DNA of 64,000 bases from Paraburkholderia bryophila (lineage in GTDB: Bacteria > Pseudomonadota > Gammaproteobacteria > Burkholderiales > Burkholderiaceae), in contig NZ_JACCAS010000001.1 of NCBI RefSeq assembly GCF_013409255.1, forward strand, positions 496,001 to 560,000, in the 5' to 3' direction. Below the pieces are notes generated by a model. It did no database searches, was not told the DNA's origin, and was given only the letters and a program-made list of their open reading frames with translations. Every line of letters begins with the position of its first letter. The first letter of the stretch is position 1. Position numbers and translations under genes: made by a program. Shown here piece by piece: positions 34,554-44,302 of the stretch.

Positions 34554-35987
34554 ATGATGAAGCTGACTTTTCTGGGTGCAGCCGAAACGGTCACCGGCTC
34601 GAAATATCTGCTCGAAGGAGCGGGCCTGCGCATTCTGATCGATTGCGGTCTGTTTCAGGGCACCAAAAACCTGCGCTTGCGCAACTGGAACCCGTTGCCC
34701 ACGCCGGTCGATACGCTCGACGCCGTGATCCTCACCCACGCGCATCTGGATCACACCGGCTATCTGCCCGTGCTGGCGCGCAGCGGCTATCGCGGCCCCG
34801 TCTACTGCACGCCCGGCACGGCCGACCTGTGCGACATCATGCTGCGCGACAGCGCGCATTTGCAGGCAGAAGAAGCCGACTTCGCGAACCGTCATGGCTT
34901 CTCGAAGCACAAGCCGGCGCTGCCGCTCTACACGCTCGACGATGCACAGCACGCGCTGCGGCTGATGGTCCCGCGCGAGTTCGATGTGCCCACGCCGCTG
35001 AACGAGCAATTGAGCTTCCGCTTTCTGCCCGCCGGACACATCCTCGGCGCGGCCAGCGTCGTATTGTGCTGGCGCCATACGGTGCTTGCCTTTTCCGGCG
35101 ATCTCGGACGGCCGGGCGACCCGATCATGCGCCCGCCCATGAAGCTTGCGCATGCCGACTATCTCGTCGTGGAGTCGACCTACGGCGACCGCCTGCATCC
35201 GGAAACCGATCCCGAGCAGGAGTTGGCCGCGCTATTCGAGAGAACGTTCGCGCGCGGCGGCGTGGTGGTCATGCCGTGCTTTGCGGTGGGCCGCGCTCAG
35301 GAAATTCTCTATTACATCGCGCACCTCAAGCAAGCCGGCCGCATGGCGAACGTGCCGGTGTATCTGGACAGCCCGATGGCCACCGGTGTGACGGATCTCT
35401 ACAGGCACCACCTGAACGAGCATCGCTTAACCGCTTCGCAAACCGCCGTCATGGACCAGGCCGCGATCATGGTGCGCACGGTCGAGCAATCCAAGGCCAT
35501 CGCAGCGCATCATGGCCCGATGGTCATCATCGCCGGCAGCGGCATGGCCACGGGCGGTCGCGTTCTTCATCATCTGAGCCTCTACGCGCCGGACCACCGC
35601 AACACGATCGCGCTGGTCGGCTACCAGGCCGCCGGCACGCGCGGCGCCGCCATTGCCGCACACGAGCCGACCATCAAGATTCACGGCGAATACGTGCCGA
35701 TTCGCGCACAGGTCGAGTCGATCTCATCGCTATCGGCGCATGCGGACTATGCCGAGACACTGGAGTGGCTCACGGCGATGTCGCCGGCGCCCACGCAAAC
35801 CTTCATTACGCACGGTGAGCCCGCCGCCGCGGATGCGCTGCGCCGCCGGATCAGCGACACGCTCGGCTGGCCGTGCACGGTGCCGGTCTACCTGCAAAGC
35901 GTCGAACTGGCCGAAAGAGCGGCGCTCGACTGTCGGCCCGCTGCCTCCGCTGCGGCAGGAGCGGCAGTTCCGTCGGCAAAGTCATGA
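34554..35987 (+). CDS. Metallo-beta-lactamase/beta-CASP RNA nuclease-like protein
   Basis: A 477-residue protein of the CPSF73/YSH1-like group. MBL zinc ligands in LTHAHLDHTGYLP (about residues 62-74), a beta-CASP domain in the middle (CFAVGRAQEIL, YLDSPMA), GSGMATGGRV and the C-terminal SAHADY of the RMMBL motif, with a last THGEP. Expected to cleave or trim RNA with two zinc ions. Start at ATGATG (34554/34557) after gaggg. Overlaps the next gene by ATGA. Relatives occur in anaerobic stress clusters of betaproteobacteria. Confidence 0.88.
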   Translation: MMKLTFLGAAETVTGSKYLLEGAGLRILIDCGLFQGTKNLRLRNWNPLPTPVDTLDAVILTHAHLDHTGYLPVLARSGYRGPVYCTPGTADLCDIMLRDSAHLQAEEADFANRHGFSKHKPALPLYTLDDAQHALRLMVPREFDVPTPLNEQLSFRFLPAGHILGAASVVLCWRHTVLAFSGDLGRPGDPIMRPPMKLAHADYLVVESTYGDRLHPETDPEQELAALFERTFARGGVVVMPCFAVGRAQEILYYIAHLKQAGRMANVPVYLDSPMATGVTDLYRHHLNEHRLTASQTAVMDQAAIMVRTVEQSKAIAAHHGPMVIIAGSGMATGGRVLHHLSLYAPDHRNTIALVGYQAAGTRGAAIAAHEPTIKIHGEYVPIRAQVESISSLSAHADYAETLEWLTAMSPAPTQTFITHGEPAAADALRRRISDTLGWPCTVPVYLQSVELAERAALDCRPAASAAAGAAVPSAKS

Positions 35988-37039
35988 CGGGGGCGGCAGG
36001 AACGGGCGACATGGGGCACGGCATGATCATGGAAGCGTCGCCGGCGGGCACGGTCGGCCAGTTCCCGCTGGACCGCGGATACGTTTTCTCCAGCGAGGGC
36101 GTGGGTCGCGAAATCGACGCGGATACAGCGGCCGACTGGCTCAATCGACAGCATGACAAAGATGGCGAATTCATCTGGCTGCACTTCAACGATCTGCCTA
36201 CCGTGCTGGAAGGTTGGCCGCTACCGCACGTTCAACTGCCGGACGCTTTCGCCGAGACGCTAAGAGAGGGCTCGCGCTCTACCCGGATCACGCATCACAA
36301 CCAGAACCTCATTGCCGTGCTCAACGACGTCGACTATGACTTCGCGCGCAAGCAACCGCTCAACGTGGCGACGTTGTGGCTGACCGTCGGCGCTCGCCGC
36401 CTGATAAGCGTACGCAGCCTCCCTCTGCGGTCGGTGAGCCAATTGAGGCAGGTCGTCGACACGGGGACCCGCTTTCGCAGCCCCATGGCGCTGCTGATCC
36501 ACCTGCTGCAGGGGGAGGCCGATGTGCTCGCGGACCTCGTCCGTACGGCGGCGCAGGCGGCCAATGAGGTGGACGACACGCTGGCTGCCGGGAAACTGCC
36601 GAAACGCCCTGTGCTGGGCGGGATTCGCCGCGATCTCGTGCGTTTGCGGCGGCTGCTGGCACCCGAGCCGGCAGCACTGTTCCGCCTCGTCAACCGGCCG
36701 CCGAATTGGGCGCATGAAGACGATGTGCAGTCGCTGAGACAATCAGCCGAGGAGTTTTCGGTGACGCTGCGCGACATGGCCGGGCTTCAGGAGCGAATCA
36801 AGCTGCTGGAAGGAGAAATCGCCGATCGGGTTGCCGAGCACACCAACCGCAGCGTGCTCATTCTGACCGCCGTCACGGTCATTGCATTGCCGATCAATCT
36901 GATCGCCGGCTTCCTCGGCATGAACGTGGGCGGCGTGCCGTTGAGGTACGACCCTCGTGGGTTCTGGATCGTCACGCTGATCGCCTTTGCGCTGACGAGT
37001 CTCGCCGCCTGGCTGATCTTTCGGCTCAGGAAAGACTGA
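35984..37039 (+). CDS. CorA-family zinc transporter (ZntB-like)
   Basis: A 351-residue protein with a cytosolic N-terminal domain (about 1-285) and two C-terminal membrane helices. The signature GMN is present in GFLGMNVGGVP, directly after helix 1 (TAVTVIALPINLIAGF); the GVP loop is typical of ZntB rather than Mg-selective CorA. Forms pentamers. Possible later starts at 36011 or 36032. Translationally coupled to the nuclease gene. Confidence 0.88.
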   Translation: MTGAAGTGDMGHGMIMEASPAGTVGQFPLDRGYVFSSEGVGREIDADTAADWLNRQHDKDGEFIWLHFNDLPTVLEGWPLPHVQLPDAFAETLREGSRSTRITHHNQNLIAVLNDVDYDFARKQPLNVATLWLTVGARRLISVRSLPLRSVSQLRQVVDTGTRFRSPMALLIHLLQGEADVLADLVRTAAQAANEVDDTLAAGKLPKRPVLGGIRRDLVRLRRLLAPEPAALFRLVNRPPNWAHEDDVQSLRQSAEEFSVTLRDMAGLQERIKLLEGEIADRVAEHTNRSVLILTAVTVIALPINLIAGFLGMNVGGVPLRYDPRGFWIVTLIAFALTSLAAWLIFRLRKD

Positions 37040-37120
37040 TGCAACGACTACGCGGTCGACTGACCGATATGACGTACAGCGTCTCTTTGCGCGTGACGCC
37101 CAACCAACCGGATTGATCCT

Positions 37121-37702
37121 ATGTTCAAGTCATTTGCATGCGCCGCTTCGTTGGTCATCTGTATGGCCGGCTGTGCACACGCTCCCGCTATCCCGGCCGA
37201 TACGCAAGCGCCGCAGTCGGCCTGTGTCGCTGGGCCGCCCATCGATCTGGCGCGCTACATGGGACGCTGGTACGTGATCGCGGACACGCCGTTTCTGAGT
37301 GAGCAGGATTATGTCGGCAGCTACGACGAATGGACGCAGCGCGGCGACGGCCGAATCGACGACCACTATCTCGGCCGGCGTCACGGCTTCGATCAGCCGG
37401 TCACGGGCAGTCATTTCGTGGCCAGGGTAATGCCGGACACCGGCAACACGAAATGGCGCGTGGAGCTGATCTGGCCGTTCGAAGTCGTGGTCGTCACCGC
37501 GTATGTGGACCCGGACTATCGTTACACGATCCGCTGCATGGCCGACGGCAACATGATGTGGCTGCTCTCGCGAACGCCCGCGATGGACGACCCCACCTAT
37601 GCTGAGATGCGCGCCCGGATCGGCCGGATGGGTTTCCACCTCGACCGGGTGCAGCGCGTTCCGCAAAGTGCCGGGCAAATCGGTCAGCCGGGTTTTCAGT
37701 AA
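37121..37702 (+). CDS. Outer membrane lipocalin (Blc-like)
   Basis: A 193-residue lipoprotein. Lipobox ICMAGC puts the acylated Cys at 18. The lipocalin first-strand motif YMGRWYVIA is near residue 47 and the third conserved region WLLSRTP near 147. Blc-type proteins bind lysophospholipids or fatty acids and respond to envelope stress. The C-terminal tail beyond the barrel is a little longer than usual. Confidence 0.85.
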   Translation: MFKSFACAASLVICMAGCAHAPAIPADTQAPQSACVAGPPIDLARYMGRWYVIADTPFLSEQDYVGSYDEWTQRGDGRIDDHYLGRRHGFDQPVTGSHFVARVMPDTGNTKWRVELIWPFEVVVVTAYVDPDYRYTIRCMADGNMMWLLSRTPAMDDPTYAEMRARIGRMGFHLDRVQRVPQSAGQIGQPGFQ

Positions 37703-37713
37703 GCGCGGTCGCC

Positions 37714-37890
37714 GTGGGGGAGCGCTTCTGGCGCCGGGCCTTCGACGTCGAGTTCCTGGTCGACGAAGGCATGATCGCCGCGCACGATACGGACCTGTTC
37801 TGCTTTGCGGAAGCGGCTTCGCAGATCTGGCGAATCATGACCCATTGGTACGAACAGGCGAAGGTTCAGCAAGAGCGCTGCGGCGATTGA
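37714..37890 (+). pseudogene. LOG-family protein C-terminal remnant
   Basis: GERFWRRAFDVEFLVDEG, then DTDLFCFAEAASQIWRIM and a stop at 37888. This matches the last 55-60 residues of LOG-family (lysine decarboxylase-like Rossmann) proteins of the longer type, which end WRRAxDxDFLVxEGxI....LFxFAExAxEIW. The frame begins right after the lipocalin stop; the nucleotide-binding PGGxGT part is missing. It could be translated from GTG 37714 but would not be an enzyme. Confidence 0.6.
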
Positions 37891-37980
37891 CGCATCCAGC
37901 AACTGGTGAGATGACGGCCCGGAACCGGTCGAAGGATGCGCTTCGGCTGGCCGCGGGCGCGACATGGCCGCGACGTGCCG

Positions 37981-38670
37981 TCAGAGACCCGGCATCACAG
38001 GATAAGGCTCCGTATGGTCCTCGACCCGCTTCACGCCGGGGATCCCTTCGGCCGCGACGCGCACGGCCTCGATGGCGTCGAGCGAGTGGAACACGCCCCA
38101 CAGATGAATGACCCCGTCGCTCACCACGACGTTGCGCCCGGCGAATCCCCAGTTGCGACCGGCCAACTCGCCCATCAGGACAGCGCGAATCTCGCCGTCG
38201 GACAACGTGGTGTCGGTGAGCGGATCATCCGGCACGCTGGCCAACGCCTGGACCAGATTGGCCCGACTGACAATGCCGACGAGCCTGCCTTCTTTCTTGA
38301 CCGGCACGCGCTTGATGCGGCGTGTTTCCATGAGGTTGGCGATTTCGCCGAGCGTCGTTTCCTCGTTGACGGAAACGACGCGGGTCGACATGACGTCGGC
38401 CACTTTCAGCGCGTGGGCCTTGATGTAGTCTCGCGCGCTTTCGCCCGACGCGAACATCTCGAGCCATGACGAGCGCGGGCGTTGATCGGTGCCGAGCTCG
38501 ACGCGGCGCAGCATATCGCCTTCGCTGATCATACCCACCAGATGGCCGGCGGCGTCCACCACCGGCGCACCACTGATCTTACGGTCGGCGAAGATACCGG
38601 CAACTTCACGCACGGTCATCTCGGGTGTCACCGATACGACCGGGCTGGTCATAACATCTGAGGCACGCAT
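37981..38670 (-). CDS. CBS-CBS-BON domain protein
   Basis: A 229-residue protein with two CBS domains (about 7-60, DVMTSPVVSVTPEMTVREVA; and about 90-145, DVMSTRVVSVNEETTLGEIA) and a C-terminal BON domain (about 150-222, NVVVSDGVIHLWGVFHS). CBS pairs bind adenine nucleotides; BON domains bind phospholipid or other envelope partners. So it may sense energy state. Good ribosome site (aaaggagac). FNR-like box 80 bp upstream. Confidence 0.88.
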   Translation of the reverse strand: MRASDVMTSPVVSVTPEMTVREVAGIFADRKISGAPVVDAAGHLVGMISEGDMLRRVELGTDQRPRSSWLEMFASGESARDYIKAHALKVADVMSTRVVSVNEETTLGEIANLMETRRIKRVPVKKEGRLVGIVSRANLVQALASVPDDPLTDTTLSDGEIRAVLMGELAGRNWGFAGRNVVVSDGVIHLWGVFHSLDAIEAVRVAAEGIPGVKRVEDHTEPYPVMPGL

Positions 38671-38721
38671 GGCAAGTCTCCTTTGATAGTTGTAGCCGGG
38701 TCAGCCGGCCACACATCAGTC

Positions 38722-38763
38722 AGACTATGTCCGCGAAGCTCGCGGACTTTTGACGTGCATCAG
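38722..38763 (-). promoter_or_regulatory. FNR/ANR-like box before CBS-BON gene
   Basis: TTGAC-gtgc-ATCAG (38750-38763, 8/10), with -10-like TAGTCT on the minus strand at 38727-38722. The remaining gap to 39057 contains no gene. Confidence 0.5.
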
Positions 38764-39057
38764 TGCTCCTCCCGATAGCGCGACGGTATGCCCTTCTTCG
38801 GCCATGGGGGCCGGCGGCGCAGTCTGCCGGGTTGGCGGCCAGGGGTCTCGCACAAACGGCACCGCAAGCAGCGTTGACTACCCCGGACTATCCGACGGTA
38901 GCGCATGTTTTCTCAACCACCTCTGCTGCGGGGTAAATGTTGCCGATTCTGGTCGAGGCACCCAGTTTTTTCTACGGTTACAAAGAAGGAAATCCTGGTG
39001 CGCACCCGGGGGCGCATCAAGAACGGGGCCTGGCTGTTTTTTCCATGAGCGTTCTCC

Positions 39058-39450
39058 ATGACGAAGGTTGCAATTGCCGATGCACACGGCGTCATGCGAG
39101 ACGGTCTTCGCGCCCTTCTCGCAAGCACGGGAGAGTTCGAAATCGTCGGCGAAGCGGTTGACGGCGCCGGTACGCTAGCCCTCGCGAAAACCACCGACGC
39201 AACCCTTCTTACGTTTGGGCTCGCCATGCCCGGTGTCCATGGCATCGAGCTGATTCCTCTGATCAAGCTCGAAAATCCGCTTCTGCGCATTCTGGTCGCG
39301 ACGCGGTATCCCGAGCAGGCGCGTGCGATGCTGGTGTGCGCCGGACAATCTTCCTTCAAGATCCGCCGGTGCGACGCCGTTATACTGAAGTCACCCCGTA
39401 GTCAGCCCGGCCTCACGGTTTGCAGGGCGCTTTCCAGAAGCGGTTTCAAT
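39058..39450 (+). other. Receiver-domain remnant of a NarL-type regulator
   Basis: ATG 39058 begins a recognisable response-regulator start, but alpha4/beta5 with the conserved Lys and the whole HTH domain are missing after about residue 96. The next 35 codons match nothing. Probably the 5' end of a deleted narL/degU-like gene. Confidence 0.6.
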
Positions 39451-41415
39451 ATGCGACTTGCAGGCTTTAGATTGAAGCGGCGGCGCGCAGCCGCGAGCAA
39501 TGAACTCATCGGCGCGCAGTTCGACGCCTTTTCGCGGCAGGTGCCGCTGCTCTACTTCATACTTTTGATCAACACCGGAGCAGTTGCTTACACGCATCAG
39601 CCCCACTCGCCCGCATGGCTTTCGATCGACATACCCGTCGTGCTGGGTTTCATCGGCCTGGCGCGTCTTCTGGTGTGGCTCGGGAGGCGGGGCCAGCATC
39701 GTCGGCTAACCGACGGCGAGATGCGGCAACGGCTGTCCGCGGCGACCTGGTTTACGGCGGCGTTCGGCGTGGGCTTCACGGGTTGGGCGTTCGCACTCTA
39801 TCCATACGGCGATGCCTATGCACGCGTGCAGATCGCGTTCTCGATGGCGATCACCGTCATCGGCTGCGTCTTTTGCCTGATGCATCTGCGCCGCGCCGCG
39901 CTGTTGCTGACGGCGATCGTGGTGCTTCCGTTCACGGTGTTCTTCGTGCGCACCCAGAATTCGATTCTGGAGGCTATCGCACTGAACATGTTCCTCGTCA
40001 CCATCGCCATTATCGTGATGATGCTTACGCATTACCGCGACTTCGCGAACCTGATCGAATCCAGAAAAATCCTGCAAGATCTCAGCGACGCCAACTCGAC
40101 GCTGGCGAACGAGGACACGCTGACCGGCTTGCCGAACCGCCGCTCGTTCCTGAAAAGGCTTGAGGGACTCTGCGCCGAGATGGCCGGCGGCGGCCGGACC
40201 TTCGCGGTCGGCGTGATCGATCTCGACGGCTTCAAACAGGTCAACGACCTTCATGGACATCAGACCGGCGATCAAGTCCTGGAGGAGGTCGGCAAACGGC
40301 TGAAGAAGCTGCAATCGAAGCTGCAATCCGCTGGGTGCACGTTCGCGCGTTTAGGTGGCGATGAATTCGGACTGCTGGTCGGGAACGAAACGGAAATCGA
40401 CTGCCTGCAGGGGCTGGGCAAAACGATTGCCGCTGCGCTGGAAGCGCCCTATCGGTGCGCCGGTGCAAACATCAGGCTGTCCGCGTCGCTGGGTATCGCG
40501 CAATTTCCCGTTGCCGCGACGACGCCCGGCCAGTTGTTCGAGCGCGCGGATCACGCGCTCTATCATGCCAAGGAACACGGGCGCGGCGGCACCACGATCT
40601 TTTCCGGCGCGATTGAAAGCGCGATACGCCGCACGAACATGATCGAGCAATTGCTGCGTCAGGCCGACCTGAATCGGGAAATGAGCCTGCACTATCAACC
40701 CATTATCGACGTCACGGATCAACGCGTCGTGTCGTACGAGGCCCTGGCGCGCTGGCGCAATCTGACGCTGGGCGACGTGCCGCCTTCGGAATTCATCGCC
40801 GTCGCGGAGCGCAGCGATCTGGTCCGCGCGATCACGCTGGTGCTGTTCGGCAAGGTACTTGGCGCGTTGCAGGAAGCGGAACCCGCAGTTCGCGTGTCGT
40901 TCAATCTGTCGGCCCAGGACCTGAATTCGTCCGAGACGATTCCTGCCATCATCGACATGATCCGGCGTAGCGGCATTTCGCCCGAGCGCCTGACCATGGA
41001 GATTACCGAAACGGCCGTGATCCGGGATTTCGATCAGGCGCGGCACGCATTGACCGAACTCAAGAAGCTGGGCATGCACATCTCGCTCGACGACTTCGGA
41101 ACCGGCTTTTCGAGCCTGCATTGCATTCACCGACTGCCGCTCGACAAGGTAAAGATCGATCGGAGTTTCGTGCGGGAAATCGACTTCGACGGCGGTGCGC
41201 AGGACATTGTCCGCAGCATCGTCGGTCTGTGCCGGAGTTTGAAACTGACGTGCGTGGTCGAAGGCGTGGAAACCGAGGCACAGGCAACAACGCTGCGCGG
41301 ACTGGGTTGCAACGTCATGCAGGGCTATCTGTTCGGCCGGCCGGCCCCGGTGCTCAGTCACCCCGCCGGTGCCCGGCGCCCCCTCGCGACGCCTGCAGGT
41401 AGCGCGCCGCGCTAG
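39058..41415 (+). CDS. GGDEF-EAL protein fused to a degenerate receiver fragment
   Basis: The 785-residue frame has three parts. Residues 1-96 read as a NarL-type receiver (VAIADAHGVMRDGLRALLAS) but the phospho-acceptor site is TLLTFGLAMPG with no Asp, and the domain is cut short. From about 132 (MRLAGFRLKRR, ATG 39451) comes a membrane sensor with five or six helices (about 160-325). Then GGDEF (433-437, intact active site) and EAL (YEALARW, Glu561; DDFGTGFSSL). It can in principle make and break c-di-GMP. I think the functional gene starts at 39451 (654 aa) and the receiver part is a remnant joined in frame. Confidence 0.85.
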   Translation: MTKVAIADAHGVMRDGLRALLASTGEFEIVGEAVDGAGTLALAKTTDATLLTFGLAMPGVHGIELIPLIKLENPLLRILVATRYPEQARAMLVCAGQSSFKIRRCDAVILKSPRSQPGLTVCRALSRSGFNMRLAGFRLKRRRAAASNELIGAQFDAFSRQVPLLYFILLINTGAVAYTHQPHSPAWLSIDIPVVLGFIGLARLLVWLGRRGQHRRLTDGEMRQRLSAATWFTAAFGVGFTGWAFALYPYGDAYARVQIAFSMAITVIGCVFCLMHLRRAALLLTAIVVLPFTVFFVRTQNSILEAIALNMFLVTIAIIVMMLTHYRDFANLIESRKILQDLSDANSTLANEDTLTGLPNRRSFLKRLEGLCAEMAGGGRTFAVGVIDLDGFKQVNDLHGHQTGDQVLEEVGKRLKKLQSKLQSAGCTFARLGGDEFGLLVGNETEIDCLQGLGKTIAAALEAPYRCAGANIRLSASLGIAQFPVAATTPGQLFERADHALYHAKEHGRGGTTIFSGAIESAIRRTNMIEQLLRQADLNREMSLHYQPIIDVTDQRVVSYEALARWRNLTLGDVPPSEFIAVAERSDLVRAITLVLFGKVLGALQEAEPAVRVSFNLSAQDLNSSETIPAIIDMIRRSGISPERLTMEITETAVIRDFDQARHALTELKKLGMHISLDDFGTGFSSLHCIHRLPLDKVKIDRSFVREIDFDGGAQDIVRSIVGLCRSLKLTCVVEGVETEAQATTLRGLGCNVMQGYLFGRPAPVLSHPAGARRPLATPAGSAPR

Positions 41416-41422
41416 CCTAACG

Positions 41423-41463
41423 TTGACCTGTATCAAGCGCGCCGCGGCGCAGTGCGTTTTGAT
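41423..41463 (+). promoter_or_regulatory. FNR/ANR-like box before oxidoreductase
   Basis: TTGAC-ctgt-ATCAA (41423-41436, 9/10), identical to the box at 56562. -10-like tttgat at 41458, 22 nt downstream. Confidence 0.7.
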
Positions 41464-41531
41464 GTGAAACGTACGGCCCGCTGCACGAGGCACACGTTGC
41501 ACACAGGGCCGGGGCAACCGGGGGCGGTGTC

Positions 41532-43058
41532 ATGTGGGATGCGATTGTGTTGGGTTCCGGCATCGGCGGTCTGGGCGCCGCGGCCGCGCTCGCGCGTCAG
41601 GGGCGGCGCGTGCTCGTGCTGGAGCAGCATGACGTGGCCGGAGGGCTCACCCAGACCTTCACGCGCGCGGACTGGACCTTCGCTACGGGCGTGCACTACA
41701 TCGGCGGGGTGGGCGACATCACCGGATCGAGCGGACAGATCGGCAGGCTTCTCGCGTGGCTGACCGGGGGTGCGCTTCGCTTCGTCTCCTGCGGCAATCC
41801 TTACGACATCGTTCGTTTGCCCGATTTCGAGTTCGCCATCCCGTACCCGGAGGCGCGCTATCGCGAAGCGCTGCTGGCACGCTTTCCGCAGCAGAGCGAA
41901 GCCGTCGGGCGCTGGTTTGCCGCCTGCGAAGCCGCGCGGCACTCGGCCTTCGCGATGTTCGCGATGCGCGGCATGCCGCAGTGGCTCGCGTGGGGCATGC
42001 ATCTGATTCAAGGCGACGAAGTCGAGCGCTGGGCGCAATGCACGCTCGCCAGCGCACTGGCCGACGTGCCCGACGCGCAATTGCGCGCAGTGCTCGGTGC
42101 CCGCTGGGGCGACTATGGTGCGCCGCCGGAGCGTGCCCCGATGCTCGAACATGCGCTCGTCACCAGTTCGTACAATGCCGGTGCGTACTATCCGGCAGGC
42201 GGCCCGGCGCGCTTCGCGAGCACGCTCGTTCCCGTCGTCGAGGCAGCGGGCGGCGAGGTGCAACTCGGCGCCTGCGTCGAACGCATCCTCGTGACCGGCG
42301 GCCATGTGGTCGGTGTGGCGTTCAACCAGGGCGGCACGCGCCGCACGGAGTTCACGAGCCGCGTCATCTCGGCGATGGGCATCGCCAACACCGTGTCCTG
42401 CCTGGATGCCGCGACGGCACCCGCGTGGCAGGACACGCTGCGCGGGCTGCGCCCGGGCCTTGCGCACCTGGCGCTTTACATCGGCTTCGATGGCGACATC
42501 GCCGCGGCGGGCGCCTCCGGCGCCAATATATGGATCTACGAAAGCGAGGAAATCGGCCGGGTGTGGCAGAACGTCGAGGAAGACGACCCGCCGGGGCTGT
42601 TCGTGTCGTTTCCCTCGATGAAAGACCGGACATGGGCGGGTAAGCCGACGGCCGAGGTGATTGCATTGTGCGACGCGCGAGCCTTCGCCTCCTGGCTGGA
42701 TACACCGGACGGCCGACACAGTGCGCCGTACCAGGAACTGAAAGGACGAATCGAACAGCGATTGCTGGCACGGTTCCGCAGACACTTCCCTGCCCTCGCA
42801 CCACTGATCCGCTTCCACGAACTGTCGACACCCGTCACGCAGCAACGCTACCTGCGCTCGCCGGGTGGCGCCATGTATGGACTCGATGTGACCGCAAGCC
42901 GTTTGACCAGCGCGGCGCTGCGCGTGCGCACACCGGTCCACGGCTTGCTGCTTGCCGGCCAGGACGTCACGGGGCCCGGCGTCGCGGGCGCTTTCATGGG
43001 CGGCCTGATGGCCGCGGCCGTCATCGAGCCGGCGATCCTCACGCGCTTTGCCAGCTAG
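41532..43058 (+). CDS. FAD-dependent phytoene desaturase/RetSat-like oxidoreductase
   Basis: A 508-residue flavoprotein. N-terminal Rossmann motif [20 protein letters not shown] and dinucleotide helix [13 protein letters not shown], middle substrate region with [10 protein letters not shown] (a retinol saturase-type motif), and C-terminal [21 protein letters not shown] closing the FAD site. Relatives saturate or desaturate polyene or other lipids; the substrate here is unknown. Its FNR-like promoter suggests a role as reductase at low oxygen. Confidence 0.85.
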   Translation: MWDAIVLGSGIGGLGAAAALARQGRRVLVLEQHDVAGGLTQTFTRADWTFATGVHYIGGVGDITGSSGQIGRLLAWLTGGALRFVSCGNPYDIVRLPDFEFAIPYPEARYREALLARFPQQSEAVGRWFAACEAARHSAFAMFAMRGMPQWLAWGMHLIQGDEVERWAQCTLASALADVPDAQLRAVLGARWGDYGAPPERAPMLEHALVTSSYNAGAYYPAGGPARFASTLVPVVEAAGGEVQLGACVERILVTGGHVVGVAFNQGGTRRTEFTSRVISAMGIANTVSCLDAATAPAWQDTLRGLRPGLAHLALYIGFDGDIAAAGASGANIWIYESEEIGRVWQNVEEDDPPGLFVSFPSMKDRTWAGKPTAEVIALCDARAFASWLDTPDGRHSAPYQELKGRIEQRLLARFRRHFPALAPLIRFHELSTPVTQQRYLRSPGGAMYGLDVTASRLTSAALRVRTPVHGLLLAGQDVTGPGVAGAFMGGLMAAAVIEPAILTRFAS

Positions 43059-43145
43059 CGCGATCGCGGCAGGGGCAACCGGATAGAGCGGCGACGCTTC
43101 ATGTCTCAGCGGCCCGCGTTCGCCGGCGCATCACCCGGCGGATTC

Positions 43146-43186
43146 CTGATCCACGTCAATTTGCCCACCTGCGCCGCGCGGATACT
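43146..43186 (+). promoter_or_regulatory. FNR/ANR-like box before adhP
   Basis: CTGAT-ccac-GTCAA (43146-43159, 8/10) followed 22 nt later by -10-like gatact (43181). Confidence 0.55.
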
Positions 43187-43216
43187 GGGGCACCTCAGCC
43201 CCTCCCGGAGAATCCC

Positions 43217-44242
43217 ATGGCTCAGTCGATGAAAGCCGCTGTCGTCCACGCATTCGGAGAACCGCTTCGCATCGAGGAAGTACCCGTGCCCACACCGGGC
43301 CCAGGACAGATCCTCGTCAATATCAAGGCAACGGGCGTCTGTCACACCGACTTGCACGCGGCCGACGGCGACTGGCCCGTGCGTCCCTCCCTGCCCTTCA
43401 TTCCCGGTCACGAGGGGGTCGGCTTCGTCACGGCTGCAGGTTCGGGTGTCAAGGCGGTCAAGGAAGGCGACCGGGTGGGGGTGCCGTGGCTCTATACCGC
43501 CTGCGGTCACTGCGAGCACTGCCTCGGCGGCTGGGAAACGCTCTGTCATGAACAGCAGAATACCGGCTACTCGGTGAACGGCAGCTACGCGGAATACGTG
43601 CTGGCCGATCCGAACTACGTCGGACACCTGCCCGCGCAAGTCGGCTTCGAAGAGATCGCGCCGATCCTGTGCGCCGGCGTCACCGTCTACAAAGGCATTC
43701 GCATGACCGACACGCGGCCCGGCCAATGGCTCGCGATCTCGGGAATAGGCGGACTCGGCCATGTGGCGGTTCAATACGCGATCGCGATGGGCCTGCATGT
43801 CGTCGCCGTGGATATCGCGGAGGACAAGCTCGCCCTCGCGCGCGAACTGGGTGCGAAACTCACCATCAACGCGGCGACCGAGGATCCCGCCGCCGTGATT
43901 CAAAAGGAAATCGGCGGGGCGCACGGCGTGCTGGTCACCGCAGTATCGCGTAGTGCATTTGCGCAGGCGCTCGGCATGGTCCGGCGCGGCGGTACGGTTT
44001 CGCTCAACGGTTTGCCGCCCGGCGATTTTCCGTTGCCGATCTTTTCGACCGTGCTCAACGGCATCACCGTGCGCGGATCGATTGTCGGCACCCGGCAGGA
44101 TTTGCAGGAGTCGCTCGAGTTCGCCGCGGAAGGACGGGTGCGGGCGCATATCCACCTCGACCGTCTGGAAAACATCAATACGGTGCTTGCCGATCTCAAG
44201 GGCGGCAAGGTCGACGGCCGCGTGGTACTGAAGCTCGATTGA
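43217..44242 (+). CDS. adhP: Zinc alcohol dehydrogenase, AdhP type
   Basis: A 341-residue class III zinc-dependent dehydrogenase, interconverting alcohols and aldehydes with NAD. Catalytic zinc ligands in [14 protein letters not shown] and GHEGVG; structural zinc four-Cys loop [18 protein letters not shown] fold [13 protein letters not shown]. Length matches AdhP (about 340). Start at 43217 with cggag upstream. Under oxygen limitation it can re-oxidise NADH by reducing aldehydes. Confidence 0.92.
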   Translation: MAQSMKAAVVHAFGEPLRIEEVPVPTPGPGQILVNIKATGVCHTDLHAADGDWPVRPSLPFIPGHEGVGFVTAAGSGVKAVKEGDRVGVPWLYTACGHCEHCLGGWETLCHEQQNTGYSVNGSYAEYVLADPNYVGHLPAQVGFEEIAPILCAGVTVYKGIRMTDTRPGQWLAISGIGGLGHVAVQYAIAMGLHVVAVDIAEDKLALARELGAKLTINAATEDPAAVIQKEIGGAHGVLVTAVSRSAFAQALGMVRRGGTVSLNGLPPGDFPLPIFSTVLNGITVRGSIVGTRQDLQESLEFAAEGRVRAHIHLDRLENINTVLADLKGGKVDGRVVLKLD

Positions 44243-44246
44243 ACGG

Positions 44247-44287
44247 CGCCCCGTGTCGTGACTCACCACGACTCACGACACGGGGCG
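44247..44287. terminator. Bidirectional terminator between adhP and BON gene
   Basis: A perfect 15-bp inverted repeat, cgccccgtgtcgtga / tcacgacacggggcg, with an 11-nt loop, midway between two convergent stops (44242 and 44303). Confidence 0.8.
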
Positions 44288-44302
44288 ACCGCCTACGGCA
44301 TG

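Noticed and set aside
37100..37135. TTGAT and TTCAA half-sites before the lipocalin
   Set aside because: Spacing is 6 instead of 4 and the element overlaps the start codon, so it is not an FNR box.
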